From contig VBDQ01000042.1 in assembly GCA_005889075.1 (NCBI GenBank), positions 1 through 34,825 of the forward strand: a stretch of 34,825 nt of DNA. Direction: 5' to 3'. The translations under genes were made by a program, and so were the position numbers. Positions 1-7,517 of the stretch are shown here, one piece after another. The notes beneath the pieces were generated by a model. That model did no database searches, was not told the origin of the DNA, and saw nothing but the letters and a program-made list of their open reading frames with translations. Position 1 is the first letter of the stretch, and every line of letters starts with the position of its first letter. This DNA is from Chloroflexota bacterium (GTDB lineage: Bacteria > Chloroflexota > Limnocylindria > P2-11E).

Positions 1-306
1 CGCAGCGGAACGAAGATGCACCACTTCAGCTACGTGGGTGACGCCGACATCGGCGCGCGCGTAAACATCGGCGCGGGCACGATCACGCTGAACTACGACG
101 GCGTCCGCAAGAACCGAACCATCGTCGGCGAGGATGCCTTCATCGGCTCCGATACGTTGCTGCGTGCGCCGGTCACGGTCGGTGCGGGGGCGACCACGGG
201 TGCAGGCGCCGTCGTGACCAAGGACGTGCCCGAGGGGATGGTGGCCGTCGGAATGCCGGCCCGTGCCATCAAGAAAGCCGACCGGCGCAAGAAGGCGGGC
301 CAGTGA
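1..306 (+). CDS. glmU: GlmU, C-terminal acetyltransferase part (5' end outside window)
   Basis: The reading frame is already open at base 1 and ends at TGA 304-306. The protein shows the left-handed beta-helix end of bifunctional Glm[14 protein letters not shown], then [13 protein letters not shown], then [14 protein letters not shown] and a [12 protein letters not shown]-type coil. In the family this domain acetylates glucosamine-1-phosphate before UMP transfer makes UDP-GlcNAc, the precursor of peptidoglycan and other glycans, in the cytosol. The His of the HHFSYVGD motif and the NYDG segment are part of the acetyl-CoA/GlcN-1-P active site. The C-terminus is a basic tail ([11 protein letters not shown]). 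The uridylyltransferase half lies upstream of the window. The stop overlaps the GTG start of the next gene (GTGA at 303-306), so the two are probably translationally coupled. Confidence 0.93.
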   Translation, partial: RSGTKMHHFSYVGDADIGARVNIGAGTITLNYDGVRKNRTIVGEDAFIGSDTLLRAPVTVGAGATTGAGAVVTKDVPEGMVAVGMPARAIKKADRRKKAGQ

Positions 307-1631
307 CCGCGATCACGATCGAGCTGCTCTTCATCGAGCTCGTGCTCGTCGCCGTGCTCTTTTTCCTTTCGGCCAGCGAGACCGCGATCCAGACCATCCG
401 GAGACCTCACCTGATCGAGGAGCTCGCCTCACGCGGCCGTCGTGGGCGCCGTGCGGGGACGATGGGACAGCGTTCGACGGCGTACCTCGCAGCGCTCCAG
501 GTGATCGAGTTCCTGATCGTCTTCGCGTACGCGGGCATCGCCGCGGCGTTCATCGCCCCGCGCCTCTCGGAGGTCCTCCAGTTCTTTTTCGGCTCGAGCG
601 CGCCGTCGCTGGTGGGCGCGGCCGCGGTGGCGGTCACCGTTGCCGTGCTCTCGGTGATCGCGATCCTCCTCGGCTTTTTTGTCCCGCGCGCGATCGGCGC
701 TCGACACGCGCAGTCCGTCCTTCTCGTCCTGGTGTGGCCGCTCGAGGTCCTCGTCTGGATCACCCAGCCCCTCGTCGGCGTGCTGTTCCTGCTGACGCGC
801 ATCCTGACGAGCCCGTTCGGCGCGAACCCTCAGGGCGCGATGCAGGTCACCGAGGAGGAGATCAAGACCCTCGTCGAGACCGGGCAGGCGCAGGGCGTGT
901 TCGAGGAGCGCGAGCAGCGGATGATCACGTCGATCTTCAGCCTCTCGGAGAAACCGGTGCGCGAGGTCATGGTCCCGCGGACCGACATCGTCGGGATCGA
1001 CGTCGATACCCGACCCGGCGAGATGCTCGAGCGCATCACGAAGGTGGGCCACTCGCGGATCCCGATCTACGAGGGTTCTGCCGACAACATCGTCGGCATC
1101 CTCTACGTCAAGGATCTCTTCCGGCGGCTCGCGCGTGGCGAGAAGGACGTCCAGATTCGACCGTACCTGCGGGCGGCGCAGTTCGTGCCCGAGTCGAAGA
1201 AGATCGCGGACCTGCTGCGGGAGATGCAGCGCGACAAGGTGCACATCGCGATCGTGGTGGACGAATACGGCGGGACGAGCGGCCTCGTCACCATCGAGGA
1301 CCTGGTCGAGGAGATCGTCGGGGAGATCCGCGATGAGTACGATCTCGAACCGGAGCTCGTCATCCCCGTCTCCGAGAACGAGGCACTTCTCGATGCCCGC
1401 GTGCCGTTCGACGACGTCCGCGAAACGTTCGATCTCGATCTGCCCGAGTCGGACGCGACCCCGAACTACGACACGCTCGGAGGATTCGTCGTCGCCCAGC
1501 TCGGTAGGTTCCCGCGACAAGGTGAGGCCGTCCACGCGGGCGGCGCGCGGTTCGTCGTCGAGAGCGTGGAAGGCCGGCGAATCCGCCGGGTCCGCGTGGT
1601 GAAGAAGGCGCCGCGCGCGGAGCCCGTCTGA
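303..1631 (+). CDS. CorC/HlyC (CNNM)-type membrane protein with DUF21 and CBS pair
   Basis: 442-residue protein starting with GTG at 303 inside the glmU stop. Domain order: a DUF21 transmembrane region at roughly residues 1-170 with four hydrophobic segments (first at about 6-22), then an acidic helix ([13 protein letters not shown]), a CBS pair at about 215-340 ([33 protein letters not shown], then [26 protein letters not shown]) and a C-terminal CorC_HlyC domain at about 350-435 ([16 protein letters not shown]). This is the full architecture of the family, linked to Mg2+/Co2+ efflux or homeostasis; the old hemolysin label is not meaningful. The CBS pair normally binds adenine nucleotide and gates transport. 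In many bacteria this gene sits next to ybeY, cdd and era, as the cdd remnant does here. Substrate is inferred from the family only. Confidence 0.9.
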   Translation: MTAITIELLFIELVLVAVLFFLSASETAIQTIRRPHLIEELASRGRRGRRAGTMGQRSTAYLAALQVIEFLIVFAYAGIAAAFIAPRLSEVLQFFFGSSAPSLVGAAAVAVTVAVLSVIAILLGFFVPRAIGARHAQSVLLVLVWPLEVLVWITQPLVGVLFLLTRILTSPFGANPQGAMQVTEEEIKTLVETGQAQGVFEEREQRMITSIFSLSEKPVREVMVPRTDIVGIDVDTRPGEMLERITKVGHSRIPIYEGSADNIVGILYVKDLFRRLARGEKDVQIRPYLRAAQFVPESKKIADLLREMQRDKVHIAIVVDEYGGTSGLVTIEDLVEEIVGEIRDEYDLEPELVIPVSENEALLDARVPFDDVRETFDLDLPESDATPNYDTLGGFVVAQLGRFPRQGEAVHAGGARFVVESVEGRRIRRVRVVKKAPRAEPV

Positions 1632-1912
1632 CCGACACGCTCGGCCCGGGTGACGAGGATCTGATCCGCGTCGCCGCGCTCGCGCGGCAGCGCGCGTACG
1701 CGCCGTACTCGAAATATCGGGTCGGAGCCGCGCTCCGCACCAAGCGCAACAAGATCTACGGCGCGGCCAACGTCGAGAACGCCTCGTACGGGCTCACGGT
1801 CTGCGCCGAGCGCTGCGCGGTGTGGAGCGCGGTCGCGTCAGGCGAGACCAAGGACTACGACGCGATCGCGATCGTGATCGACGAATCCACGCGGATCGCG
1901 CAGCCCTTCAGC
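1628..1912 (+). pseudogene. cdd: Cytidine deaminase, 3'-truncated
   Basis: The frame beginning just after corC reads LIRVAALARQRAYAPYSKYRVGAAL, then NVENASYGLTVCAERCAVWSAVASGE and AIAIVIDESTRIAQP, an unmistakable homotetrameric cytidine deaminase as far as about base 1906. It should then continue with the PCGACRQ zinc motif, but the sequence changes to the reverse complement of another gene. The CAE motif with the first zinc ligand and catalytic Glu is kept; the other two zinc Cys and the last 40 or so residues are gone, so it should be inactive. No ATG, GTG or TTG lies in frame near the 5' end; CTG 1628-1630, overlapping the corC stop, is the only plausible start. The frame stays open past 2,400 but that part is antisense to other genes. 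Confidence 0.85.
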
Positions 1913-2163
1913 CCACCATCAAGCCGGACCGCCCGTCCGAGGCGGATGCGAAAGGGTTGCGCTGCTGCCGCCGCCGCGTCGATCCGCCGTTCGGTCTCCG
2001 CGTCGAGGTCGTGCACAACCGTAACGTGCGGTGCGATCGCAGCGCACGTCACCGGGTCGTGTGCGCGGCGAAACGCGTCTAGCCATTCCGCGAGAGGAGG
2101 CGAGAAGAAGATCACGAGCGCGCGCCGGGGCGGCACCGCCCTAGCGGTTGGGCGTCTGGGCAT
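1855..2163 (-). pseudogene. 2'-5' RNA ligase/2H phosphoesterase family protein, 3'-truncated
   Basis: The minus-strand protein begins ALVIFFSPPLAEWLDAFRRAHDP, followed by APHVTVVHDL with the first HxT motif of the 2H phosphoesterase superfamily, and AQPFRIRLGRAVRLDGG, the usual strand before the central loop. After about residue 90 (near base 1895) the frame enters the antisense of the cytidine deaminase and stops after 102 residues. Family members are about 170-180 residues and need a second HxT motif, which is missing here. The start is ATG 2163, overlapping the upstream PH-domain gene, or more likely GTG 2136, just past that gene's stop. The two convergent genes meet at one point and each lost its 3' end there, so this is a remnant. 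Confidence 0.75.
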
Positions 2164-2632
2164 CAGTGAGCGCGCGGTAGAACGCAGATGCGTGCGTCAT
2201 CGCGAGCTCGTGCAGACCCTCGGTGATCCGCTCTTCGCTGTGGATCCCCGCCGACTCGAGACGGATGACGCCGTAGTCGCGTACCAGCGAGAGCGGGAAG
2301 GGACGCGACAGGCTGGCGTCCTGGACCCGGTCGAGCAAGAGCGCCGATTGGTTGCGATTGAGGACGCCCCAGCGCGAGACGACTCGCCGGTCGGTGAGCA
2401 CGAACCACCGCACGCTCCAGGGCAGCCAGCGTACGAAGATCCAAAGGGTCAGGAGAGCGAACACGATGAGCGCGGCCGCGGCGGGTCCGGGCTGCGCGAT
2501 CCCCGATAGATAGAGCGCGACGACGACGAGCAGCGCGTCGACGATCACGAGGGGCTCCCACAGGAAGAGCGGGCGGGTCGCGATGATCACCTGCTCGCTC
2601 GGCTCCAGGATCACGCCGTGGGGGTCCGCCAC
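2141..2632 (-). CDS. Bacterial PH-domain (bPH_2/YdbS-like) membrane protein
   Basis: 163 residues. A short cytosolic start (VILEPSEQVIIATRP) leads to two adjacent hydrophobic segments at about 25-45 and 50-68, then a bPH_2 domain starting at WFVLTDRRVVSRWGVLNRNQSALLLDRVQDASLSRPFP and ending in DYGVIRLESAG. The FVLTDRRVV...GVL...LLDRVQD string is the signature of the DUF304/bPH_2 fold. Such proteins are small membrane-anchored PH modules of unclear role. The gene starts 53 bases downstream (in its own direction) of the polyprenyl synthetase stop at 2645, counting the intervening bases as part of a likely shared transcript, and overlaps the 2H remnant at its 3' end. Family is clear; function unknown. 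Confidence 0.82.
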   Translation of the reverse strand: MADPHGVILEPSEQVIIATRPLFLWEPLVIVDALLVVVALYLSGIAQPGPAAAALIVFALLTLWIFVRWLPWSVRWFVLTDRRVVSRWGVLNRNQSALLLDRVQDASLSRPFPLSLVRDYGVIRLESAGIHSEERITEGLHELAMTHASAFYRALTDAQTPNR

Positions 2633-2644
2633 CGCGCGCGGATT

Positions 2645-3685
2645 CTAGGTTGCGGCCGCTCCGGCCGGTTCCGGCGCACCAGTCGCGGTGGCCACCAGGC
2701 GCTCGAGGAGCTCGAGCGCATCGGGCGCCGCAGCGATGGGCGCGATCCCGCGGAGCACGTGCAGCGCGCGGCTTCGGCTCGCCGCGATCTCTGCCTCGAT
2801 CAGGTCACGCACCCCGAGCTCGTCGAGAAGGTCGCGGATGCCCTCGACATTCTCGGCCGGCAACGGCGCGGGTGGCGCGAACAGCTCGGCCAGCCGCGCT
2901 CGCGATTTCGCGGGCGCGCGCTCGAACGCGAGCACGACCGGCAGGGTCTTCTTCCGCTTGGTGAGGTCGTTCATCTCGACTTTGCCGGTGCGCTCGGTCG
3001 AGGCCCAGATCCCGAGGAGGTCGTCGTGCGCTTGGAAGGCCTCACCGAACGCATCGCCGAAACGCGCGAGCGCACTCCGCACGACGGTGTCGTCCGTGGC
3101 GAGGACGGCGGCCCCTTCCGCGGCGGCCGCGAACAGCGAGCCGGTCTTCTTTGCCGCCATCGCGCGGTGGCGCTCGGGGGTGACATCGGTGCGCGTCTCG
3201 AAGGCGATGTCGAGGAACTGGCCCTCGCAGACCTGGACGCACGCGTTGTCGAGGAGCCCAGCGAAGGCGAGGATTCGCGCCGGCGGCAGCCCCCGGAGGC
3301 GCTGCACCGCAAGGCGCGACACGGCGAACATGCCGTCGCCGGCGTTGATGGCCTGCGGGACTCCCCAGACGCTCCAGACCGTCGGCCGGTGATGGCGTGC
3401 CGGATCCTGATCCTCGATGTCGTCGTGGATCAGCGTGAAGTTGTGCAGGAGCTCGATGGCCGCCGCGGCGGGCAGCGCCTGCCGGGCGTCGCCGGTCATC
3501 GCCTCGAAGACCAGCGTGCAGAGGACCGGCCGAAGCCGCTTGCCGGAGGGACGCCGCTCGGCGTCGAGCCCGAGGTGGTAGAGCATCATGCCGTAGAAGG
3601 GCCCGAGCGCCGGATCCGTCGCGTTGAGGAGCGACCGGATCTCTTCGTCGATCGCCGCGAGGTGCGCGTCGAGTGTTCGCCCCAC
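2645..3685 (-). CDS. Polyprenyl (trans-isoprenyl) diphosphate synthase
   Basis: The first Asp-rich motif is LLHNFTLIHDDIEDQD (DDxxD), preceded by GKRLRPVLCTLVFEA, the usual substrate Lys-Arg. The second is AFQAHDDLLGIWAS, where the third Asp of DDxxD is Gly, a variant common in a bacterial subgroup that ends GIWGD. KKKTLPVVLAFE follows. The enzyme condenses isopentenyl diphosphate with an allylic diphosphate to extend isoprenoid chains for quinones or carotenoids; chain length cannot be read here. The frame is open back to 3799, but those extra residues (glycine/proline-rich, 3686-3799) are translated from a GC-hairpin repeat and do not resemble the family, so GTG 3685 (346 residues, starting GRTLDAHLAAIDEEI) is the preferred start. 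The gene is divergent from recO. Confidence 0.88.
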   Translation of the reverse strand: MGRTLDAHLAAIDEEIRSLLNATDPALGPFYGMMLYHLGLDAERRPSGKRLRPVLCTLVFEAMTGDARQALPAAAAIELLHNFTLIHDDIEDQDPARHHRPTVWSVWGVPQAINAGDGMFAVSRLAVQRLRGLPPARILAFAGLLDNACVQVCEGQFLDIAFETRTDVTPERHRAMAAKKTGSLFAAAAEGAAVLATDDTVVRSALARFGDAFGEAFQAHDDLLGIWASTERTGKVEMNDLTKRKKTLPVVLAFERAPAKSRARLAELFAPPAPLPAENVEGIRDLLDELGVRDLIEAEIAASRSRALHVLRGIAPIAAAPDALELLERLVATATGAPEPAGAAAT

Positions 3686-3707
3686 CAGATTTCGATGATA
3701 GCCATTG

Positions 3708-3768
3708 AAGGGGGCTTTGCCCCCCTCAAGACCCCCCGCAGCCGGGGGCTTGGGGGCGCAGCCCCCAG
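3708..3768. repeat. Cluster of three short G/C-stem hairpins between polyprenyl synthetase and recO
   Basis: Three perfect or near-perfect short palindromes lie side by side: GGGGGC-ttt-GCCCCC at 3710-3724, a CCCCC...GGGGG stem around 3731-3748, and GGGGGC-gca-GCCCCC at about 3752-3766. The element lies in the divergent gap between the polyprenyl synthetase (-) and recO (+), so both transcripts may carry it in their 5' leaders. The composition differs from the codon-structured flanks. It resembles dispersed intergenic hairpin repeats of high-GC genomes, but only one copy exists in this window, so dispersal is inference. Confidence 0.6.
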
Positions 3769-3792
3769 TCGCTTCGTACCATTGACTCGACT

Positions 3793-4569
3793 GTGTCATC
3801 TCGCACGTACCGTGCCGAGGCGATCGTTCTCAAGACCAACGACTTCGCCGAGGCAGACCGAATCCTCGTCCTCTTCACGCGGCATTTCGGCAAGGTGCGC
3901 GTCGTCGCGAAAGGCATACGAAGAGCGACGAGCCGCATGGCCGGCCACGCGGAGCCGCTGACGCACGCGACGTATCAGCTCGCGCGCGGCCGCGAGCTCG
4001 ACGTGCTCACTGGAGCTGAGGCGCGGGCGATCTATCCGGACATGCGCGACGACCTCTCGCTGATCGCGGCGGGGTGGTACGTGGCGGAGCTCGTGGATCG
4101 CTTCACCGCGGACCGCGTTCCATCCGCGCCGCTCTTCGACCTCTTGGAGACCGCGCTGCGCGGTCTCGACGCCGGCGTCGACGCGCCGGTGGTGTGCCGG
4201 TGGTTCGATCTCCACCTCCTCGATCGCTCGGGGTTCCGTCCCGAGCTCGGTGAGTGCGCGCACTGCCGTCAAAGCCTCGCGGAAGAGACCAACGGATGGG
4301 AGCCGGCCGTCGGCGGGGCGCTCTGCGCGAGCTGCGCAACGCAGCTTCCAAACGTTGCGGCGCTCACCGTCCGCGCACTCAAGTCGCTTCGCTACCTCCT
4401 CGTGAGCGATCTCGCCTCGGCGGCCCGTCTGCGGCTCGATGTCGGACTTGCGCGCGAGCTCGACCGGCACCTGCGCGGCTTCCTGCGCTACGTGCTCGAC
4501 CGCGACATCGCGACCAGCCATCTTCTCGACGAGCTCCGCGATCTCCGGCGCCCCGCTCCGGTTTCGTGA
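3793..4569 (+). CDS. recO: DNA repair protein RecO
   Basis: 258 residues from GTG 3793. An N-terminal OB-fold ([39 protein letters not shown]) is followed by the helical domain with a four-Cys zinc finger, C155/C158 (CAHC) and C178/C181 (CASC). RecO anneals single strands and, with RecR, loads RecA onto SSB-coated gaps. Length and domain order are normal. The TGA stop at 4567-4569 overlaps the GTG start of glyS (GTGA), so recO and glyS are translationally coupled, a pairing also seen in the era-recO-glyQS clusters of Firmicutes. era itself is not found upstream. Confidence 0.93.
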   Translation: MSSRTYRAEAIVLKTNDFAEADRILVLFTRHFGKVRVVAKGIRRATSRMAGHAEPLTHATYQLARGRELDVLTGAEARAIYPDMRDDLSLIAAGWYVAELVDRFTADRVPSAPLFDLLETALRGLDAGVDAPVVCRWFDLHLLDRSGFRPELGECAHCRQSLAEETNGWEPAVGGALCASCATQLPNVAALTVRALKSLRYLLVSDLASAARLRLDVGLARELDRHLRGFLRYVLDRDIATSHLLDELRDLRRPAPVS

Positions 4570-5933
4570 AGACGGCGTTGCGTGAGGACGTAGCCGAAAA
4601 GCTCACCTCGCTCGCCAAGCGGCGAGGCTTCGTCTTCCCATCGAGCGAGATCTACGGCGGCGCCGGCGCCACGTGGGACTTCGGTCCGCTCGGCGTCGAG
4701 CTCAAGCGGAACGTGAAGGACGCGTGGTGGCGCGCGATGGTGCAGTACCGCGACGACGTCGTCGGCCTCGACGGCGCGATCCTCATGCATCCCCGGGTCT
4801 GGGAAGCGTCCGGCCACGTCGAGAACTTCATCGATCCGCTCGTCGAGTGCCGGAATTGTCGCCATCGCTTCCGCGTAGACGACCTCCCCAAGGGCGACGA
4901 GCTCATGGACGCCTGGCGATCAAAGCGGCTCGACCTCTCCGATACCGCCTGTCCCAACTGTGGCGAGCGCAAGCTCACCGATCCGCGGCGCTTCAACCTC
5001 ATGTTCAAGACCTTCGTCGGGCCGGTCGAGGATGAGGCCGCAGTCGCGTGGCTGCGCCCCGAGACCGCCCAGGCGGTCTACGTGAACTTCGAGAACGTCC
5101 AGCAGGCAACGCGTCGCCGCCTTCCGTTCGGGATCGCACAGATAGGGAAGGCGTTCCGCAACGAGATCACTCCCGGGAACTTCATCTTCCGCTCGCGCGA
5201 ATTCGAGCAGATGGAAATGCAGTACTTCTGCCGGCCGGATGACGCGCCGCGGCTATTCGAGGAATGGAAGGCGGAGCGAATGCGCTGGCATCGCGAGCTC
5301 GGCCTTCCCGCCGAGCGGCTGCGGTTCCGCGAGCATGCCGAGAACGAGCGCGCCCATTACGCGGCCGCCGCGACCGATGTCGAGTTCGAGTTCCCGTTCG
5401 GGTGGAAGGAGCTCGAAGGCATCCACAACCGCACCGACTACGACCTGCGCCGCCACACCGAGTACTCCGGAAAGAAGCTCGAGTATTTCGACGACACGAC
5501 CAGCGAGCGCTTCGTCCCCTACGTCGTCGAGACGGCGGTCGGAGCGGATCGGACCACCTATGCGGTCATGTGCGCCGCTTACGACGAGGAGCCGGACAAG
5601 GAAGGTATCCGCGTCGTCCTACGGTTCCGGCCGCAGATCGCCCCGTACAAGGTGGCGGTGCTCCCGCTCTCGAAGAACGAGCGCCTCGTCCCGACCGCAC
5701 GCGAGGTCTGGGCGCAGCTGCGACCGAATTTCATCAGTACCTACGACGAGACGCAGGCGATCGGACGCCGCTACCGCCGGCAGGACGAGATCGGGACCCC
5801 GCTCTGCGTGACGATCGACTTCGAGACACTCGAGGATCGGCAGGTGACGATCCGGGACCGGGACTCGATGGCCCAGATCCGCGTTCCGATCGTCGAGCTG
5901 GTCCCGGCGCTTACGGAGAAGCTCCGCGCCTGA
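4566..5933 (+). CDS. glyS: Glycyl-tRNA synthetase, single-chain class II
   Basis: 455 residues from GTG 4566 ([32 protein letters not shown]). The frame is open further upstream, but that part is antisense-free shadow of recO. The start of the catalytic core reads [22 protein letters not shown]; a zinc-binding insertion has CRNC and CPNCGE; motif 2 is [29 protein letters not shown]; motif 3 is [10 protein letters not shown]; the C-terminal anticodon-binding domain begins [11 protein letters not shown]. It charges tRNA-Gly with glycine as an alpha2 dimer, the archaeal/eukaryote-like and Gram-positive/Chloroflexi type, not the alpha2beta2 GlyQS. Motif 3 has T-T-Y where family members usually have T-L-L, a mild variation. 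Confidence 0.95.
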   Translation: MKTALREDVAEKLTSLAKRRGFVFPSSEIYGGAGATWDFGPLGVELKRNVKDAWWRAMVQYRDDVVGLDGAILMHPRVWEASGHVENFIDPLVECRNCRHRFRVDDLPKGDELMDAWRSKRLDLSDTACPNCGERKLTDPRRFNLMFKTFVGPVEDEAAVAWLRPETAQAVYVNFENVQQATRRRLPFGIAQIGKAFRNEITPGNFIFRSREFEQMEMQYFCRPDDAPRLFEEWKAERMRWHRELGLPAERLRFREHAENERAHYAAAATDVEFEFPFGWKELEGIHNRTDYDLRRHTEYSGKKLEYFDDTTSERFVPYVVETAVGADRTTYAVMCAAYDEEPDKEGIRVVLRFRPQIAPYKVAVLPLSKNERLVPTAREVWAQLRPNFISTYDETQAIGRRYRRQDEIGTPLCVTIDFETLEDRQVTIRDRDSMAQIRVPIVELVPALTEKLRA

Positions 5934-6123
5934 TCTCGCGGCCGCAGCCCAGACCGCGCTCACGGCACTTCTCTTCGCGGTGGGGACGCGCACGCCGTTG
6001 CTGGCACTGCTCTCGCTTCGGCGCGCGCGCAACCTCGGCGCGGTCCTCGCGCCCTACGCTGCGCTCGCGGTCTTTGCCGTCTTCGTCGACGATCCCGCGG
6101 TCCTCGGCCGCTCGTGGACATGA
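5932..6123 (+). pseudogene. Small membrane frame resembling the N-terminus of a BASS-type transporter
   Basis: Directly after glyS an open frame reads AAAAQTALTALLFAVGTRTPLLALLSLRRARNLGAVLAPYAALAVFAVFVDDP and stops at TGA 6121-6123. The pattern of one hydrophobic helix, a basic LRRAR loop and a second helix resembles the first two helices of bile acid:sodium symporter (BASS/SBF) family members, which have a FSLGLxxxxxDLxxLLRRPxxLxRSL-like start. The only usual start codon is GTG 5980, inside the first helix, so the natural start may be lost. The stop overlaps ATG 6120 of the next frame (ATGA). The two frames together (about 200 residues) are shorter than a BASS protein (about 300). This looks like a gene with its middle removed and reading frame broken; it could also be an unrelated small membrane protein. 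Confidence 0.4.
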
Positions 6124-6539
6124 GCCTTTTCGCGTTCGTCGTCGGTGCCGCGGTCGCGGGCGCGATTCCGACCGTTCGCGACGCGATGCTGCCGGTCCTC
6201 GACGGGGCTCGCTACGTCGCGGTGGCGATCGCGCTCGTCGCGGCATTCCTCGCGAGTCCACAGATCGCCGATCCGCGCGCATATCTGGTCGCGGCCGGCT
6301 GCCTGGTGATCGGTCCGCTCAGCGCGGCGGCTGCGGCGCGGATCTTCGGCGGCGACCCCCTGGCAGCGGTGGTCGGAAGTGGCACGCGCGACCCCGCGGT
6401 CGCCGCGGGCCTGGCGGTTGGCGCCGGGCTTGTCGGCGGCGGCACCGTGGCGCTCGCATACGCGGTGTGGCTTGCGCTAGCGACCGGAGTCGGGAAGCTC
6501 CTCGTCGGCGGTCATACGAGACGCGAAGCGGCGCGCTAG
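6120..6539 (+). CDS. Small polytopic membrane protein, possibly the C-terminal half of a BASS-type transporter
   Basis: 139 residues, from ATG 6120 coupled by ATGA to the preceding short frame. Four or five hydrophobic segments are visible, with ARIFGGDPLAAVVGSGTRDPAVAAGLAVG in the second half. That string is similar to the LLGGPDPxDRxxLALATxxRHPGLAxAIA motif in the distal half of BASS-like transporters, in which helices cross near the substrate site. Family assignment is tentative. The last 63 bases overlap the 3' end of the minus-strand DUF3618-like gene (6477-6539) tail to tail. If the family call is right, the conserved core helices with most Na+ ligands are missing and the protein should not transport. 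Confidence 0.45.
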   Translation: MSLFAFVVGAAVAGAIPTVRDAMLPVLDGARYVAVAIALVAAFLASPQIADPRAYLVAAGCLVIGPLSAAAAARIFGGDPLAAVVGSGTRDPAVAAGLAVGAGLVGGGTVALAYAVWLALATGVGKLLVGGHTRREAAR

Positions 6540-6986
6540 CAGGGTCGCCGCCGAGACAAGGGCCGCGGTGGCCGTCTCCCAGAACATCTGCTTCGCGCGC
6601 GGGCCACTTTCGACCTCCCCGATCTCCTTGCGGAGCGACTCGCGGAACCGCTTGCGCGTGCGACCCTTGAGACGATCGAGCCGGCCGCCAAGCCGCTGGA
6701 TGACCTGATCGAGCTCGGTCTCCGTGCGGCTCCGGCGGAAGCTCTTCACCCGCGATGCGACCGCGAAGCCCAGGACGGCGATGACCGAACCGAGCGTCCC
6801 GAAGAACGCGACAGGCTGACGACGTGCGAGCCGGCGCGGATCGACGTCGCGCGAGATACGCGTCCGCAGCTCGGTGACGTCGGCGTCGATGGCGCCACGC
6901 AGAAGCGACAGCTCGCGCTCGGTCCGTGCCGAGCCGCGAAGCTTGGCTAGCTCGCGGTCCGTCCGAGCAGGCGCGATTTCGCCCAC
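6477..6986 (-). CDS. DUF3618-like membrane-associated protein
   Basis: 169 residues from GTG 6986 (GEIAPARTDRELAKLRGSARTERELSLLRGAIDADVTELRTRISRDVDPRRLARRQP). This polar helical start, with ELR.RI..DVDPRR, is the pattern of the DUF3618 family. A single hydrophobic segment follows (VAFFGTLGSVIAVLGFAVAS), then a long basic amphipathic stretch and a second weak hydrophobic segment (TATAALVSAATLLARR). It overlaps the 3' end of the holin-like gene by 40 bases in the same direction, and such proteins are often adjacent to Phage_holin_3_6 genes in Actinobacteria and Chloroflexi. Role unknown; membrane-envelope association is inferred. Confidence 0.7.
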   Translation of the reverse strand: MGEIAPARTDRELAKLRGSARTERELSLLRGAIDADVTELRTRISRDVDPRRLARRQPVAFFGTLGSVIAVLGFAVASRVKSFRRSRTETELDQVIQRLGGRLDRLKGRTRKRFRESLRKEIGEVESGPRAKQMFWETATAALVSAATLLARRFASRMTADEELPDSGR

Positions 6987-7339
6987 CGAATGGTCTCCTT
7001 CACCGAGTTGATCGTCCGCGTCGGGCCGCGCAGATCGAGGCTTCGGTAACCGACATAGCCCGTCAGTCCCGCTGCGAGGCCCATCACCGCCAGGACAACG
7101 AGCGCAGAGGCCCAGAGCGGGAGCACCAAGGCAAGGAGCGCGATGACGAGGACGACGAGTGCGACGAGGAAGCAGAGCGCGAAGACCGCCGCCACGCCGA
7201 ACCACTTGGCGGCCGCGACATTGGCCCGGACGATCTCGGCGATCTCCTGACGCGGAAGCTCGAGCTGTCTGCGGATGTAAGTGCGCAGGTTCTCGCGAAG
7301 TCGACCGAGCAGACTGCGATAACCAGGCCGTTGGTACAC
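6947..7339 (-). CDS. Holin-superfamily III (Phage_holin_3_6) membrane protein
   Basis: About 130 residues. An N-terminal amphipathic helix (SLLGRLRENLRTYIRRQLELPRQEIAEIVRANVAAAKWFG) is followed by two strongly hydrophobic segments (AAVFALCFLVALVVLVIALLALVLPLW and ASALVVLAVMGLAAGLTGYVGY) and a basic tail (ETIRWAKSRLLGR). This is the Phage_holin_3_6 layout; the chromosomal members are not known to be lytic. GTG 7339 (YQRPGYRSLLGR) is favoured; an in-frame GTG at 7387 would add 16 residues that look unlike the family. It is the first gene of a two-gene unit with the DUF3618-like gene, divergent from the large membrane protein. Confidence 0.78.
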   Translation of the reverse strand: MYQRPGYRSLLGRLRENLRTYIRRQLELPRQEIAEIVRANVAAAKWFGVAAVFALCFLVALVVLVIALLALVLPLWASALVVLAVMGLAAGLTGYVGYRSLDLRGPTRTINSVKETIRWAKSRLLGRTAS

Positions 7340-7504
7340 GGCCCGCGACTGTACCGCAGCGATGCGCACGAGCCGTCCGCCGAGCACGTTTACTGCCAGC
7401 CACGTTGTCCGAACACTTCAGGGACGACGAGACGAGCCCAGTGCGTGCGCTCTCGACAGGCACGCTTGCTTGACCCCCTGCTTACGCTTGCCGCGCGCCG
7501 CGCC

Positions 7505-7512
7505 GGGGGAGG
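7505..7512 (+). promoter_or_regulatory. Strong ribosome-binding site fixing the start of the 1218-residue membrane protein
   Basis: GGGGGAGG lies five bases upstream of GTG 7518. The frame is open back to 7362, but codons before 7518 are Arg/Ser/Pro-rich and not protein-like, so this site decides the start. Confidence 0.75.
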
Positions 7513-7517
7513 TGCTC

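Noticed and set aside
263-1336. Long Arg/Pro-rich open frame overlapping the CorC gene
   Set aside because: Shadow of the true frame in high-GC DNA; no domain-like sequence, dominated by R, P and G.
5264-6670. 468-residue plus-strand frame through glyS and beyond
   Set aside because: Arg/Ser/Pro-rich shadow; the glyS frame and the BASS-like frames use other phases with recognisable proteins.
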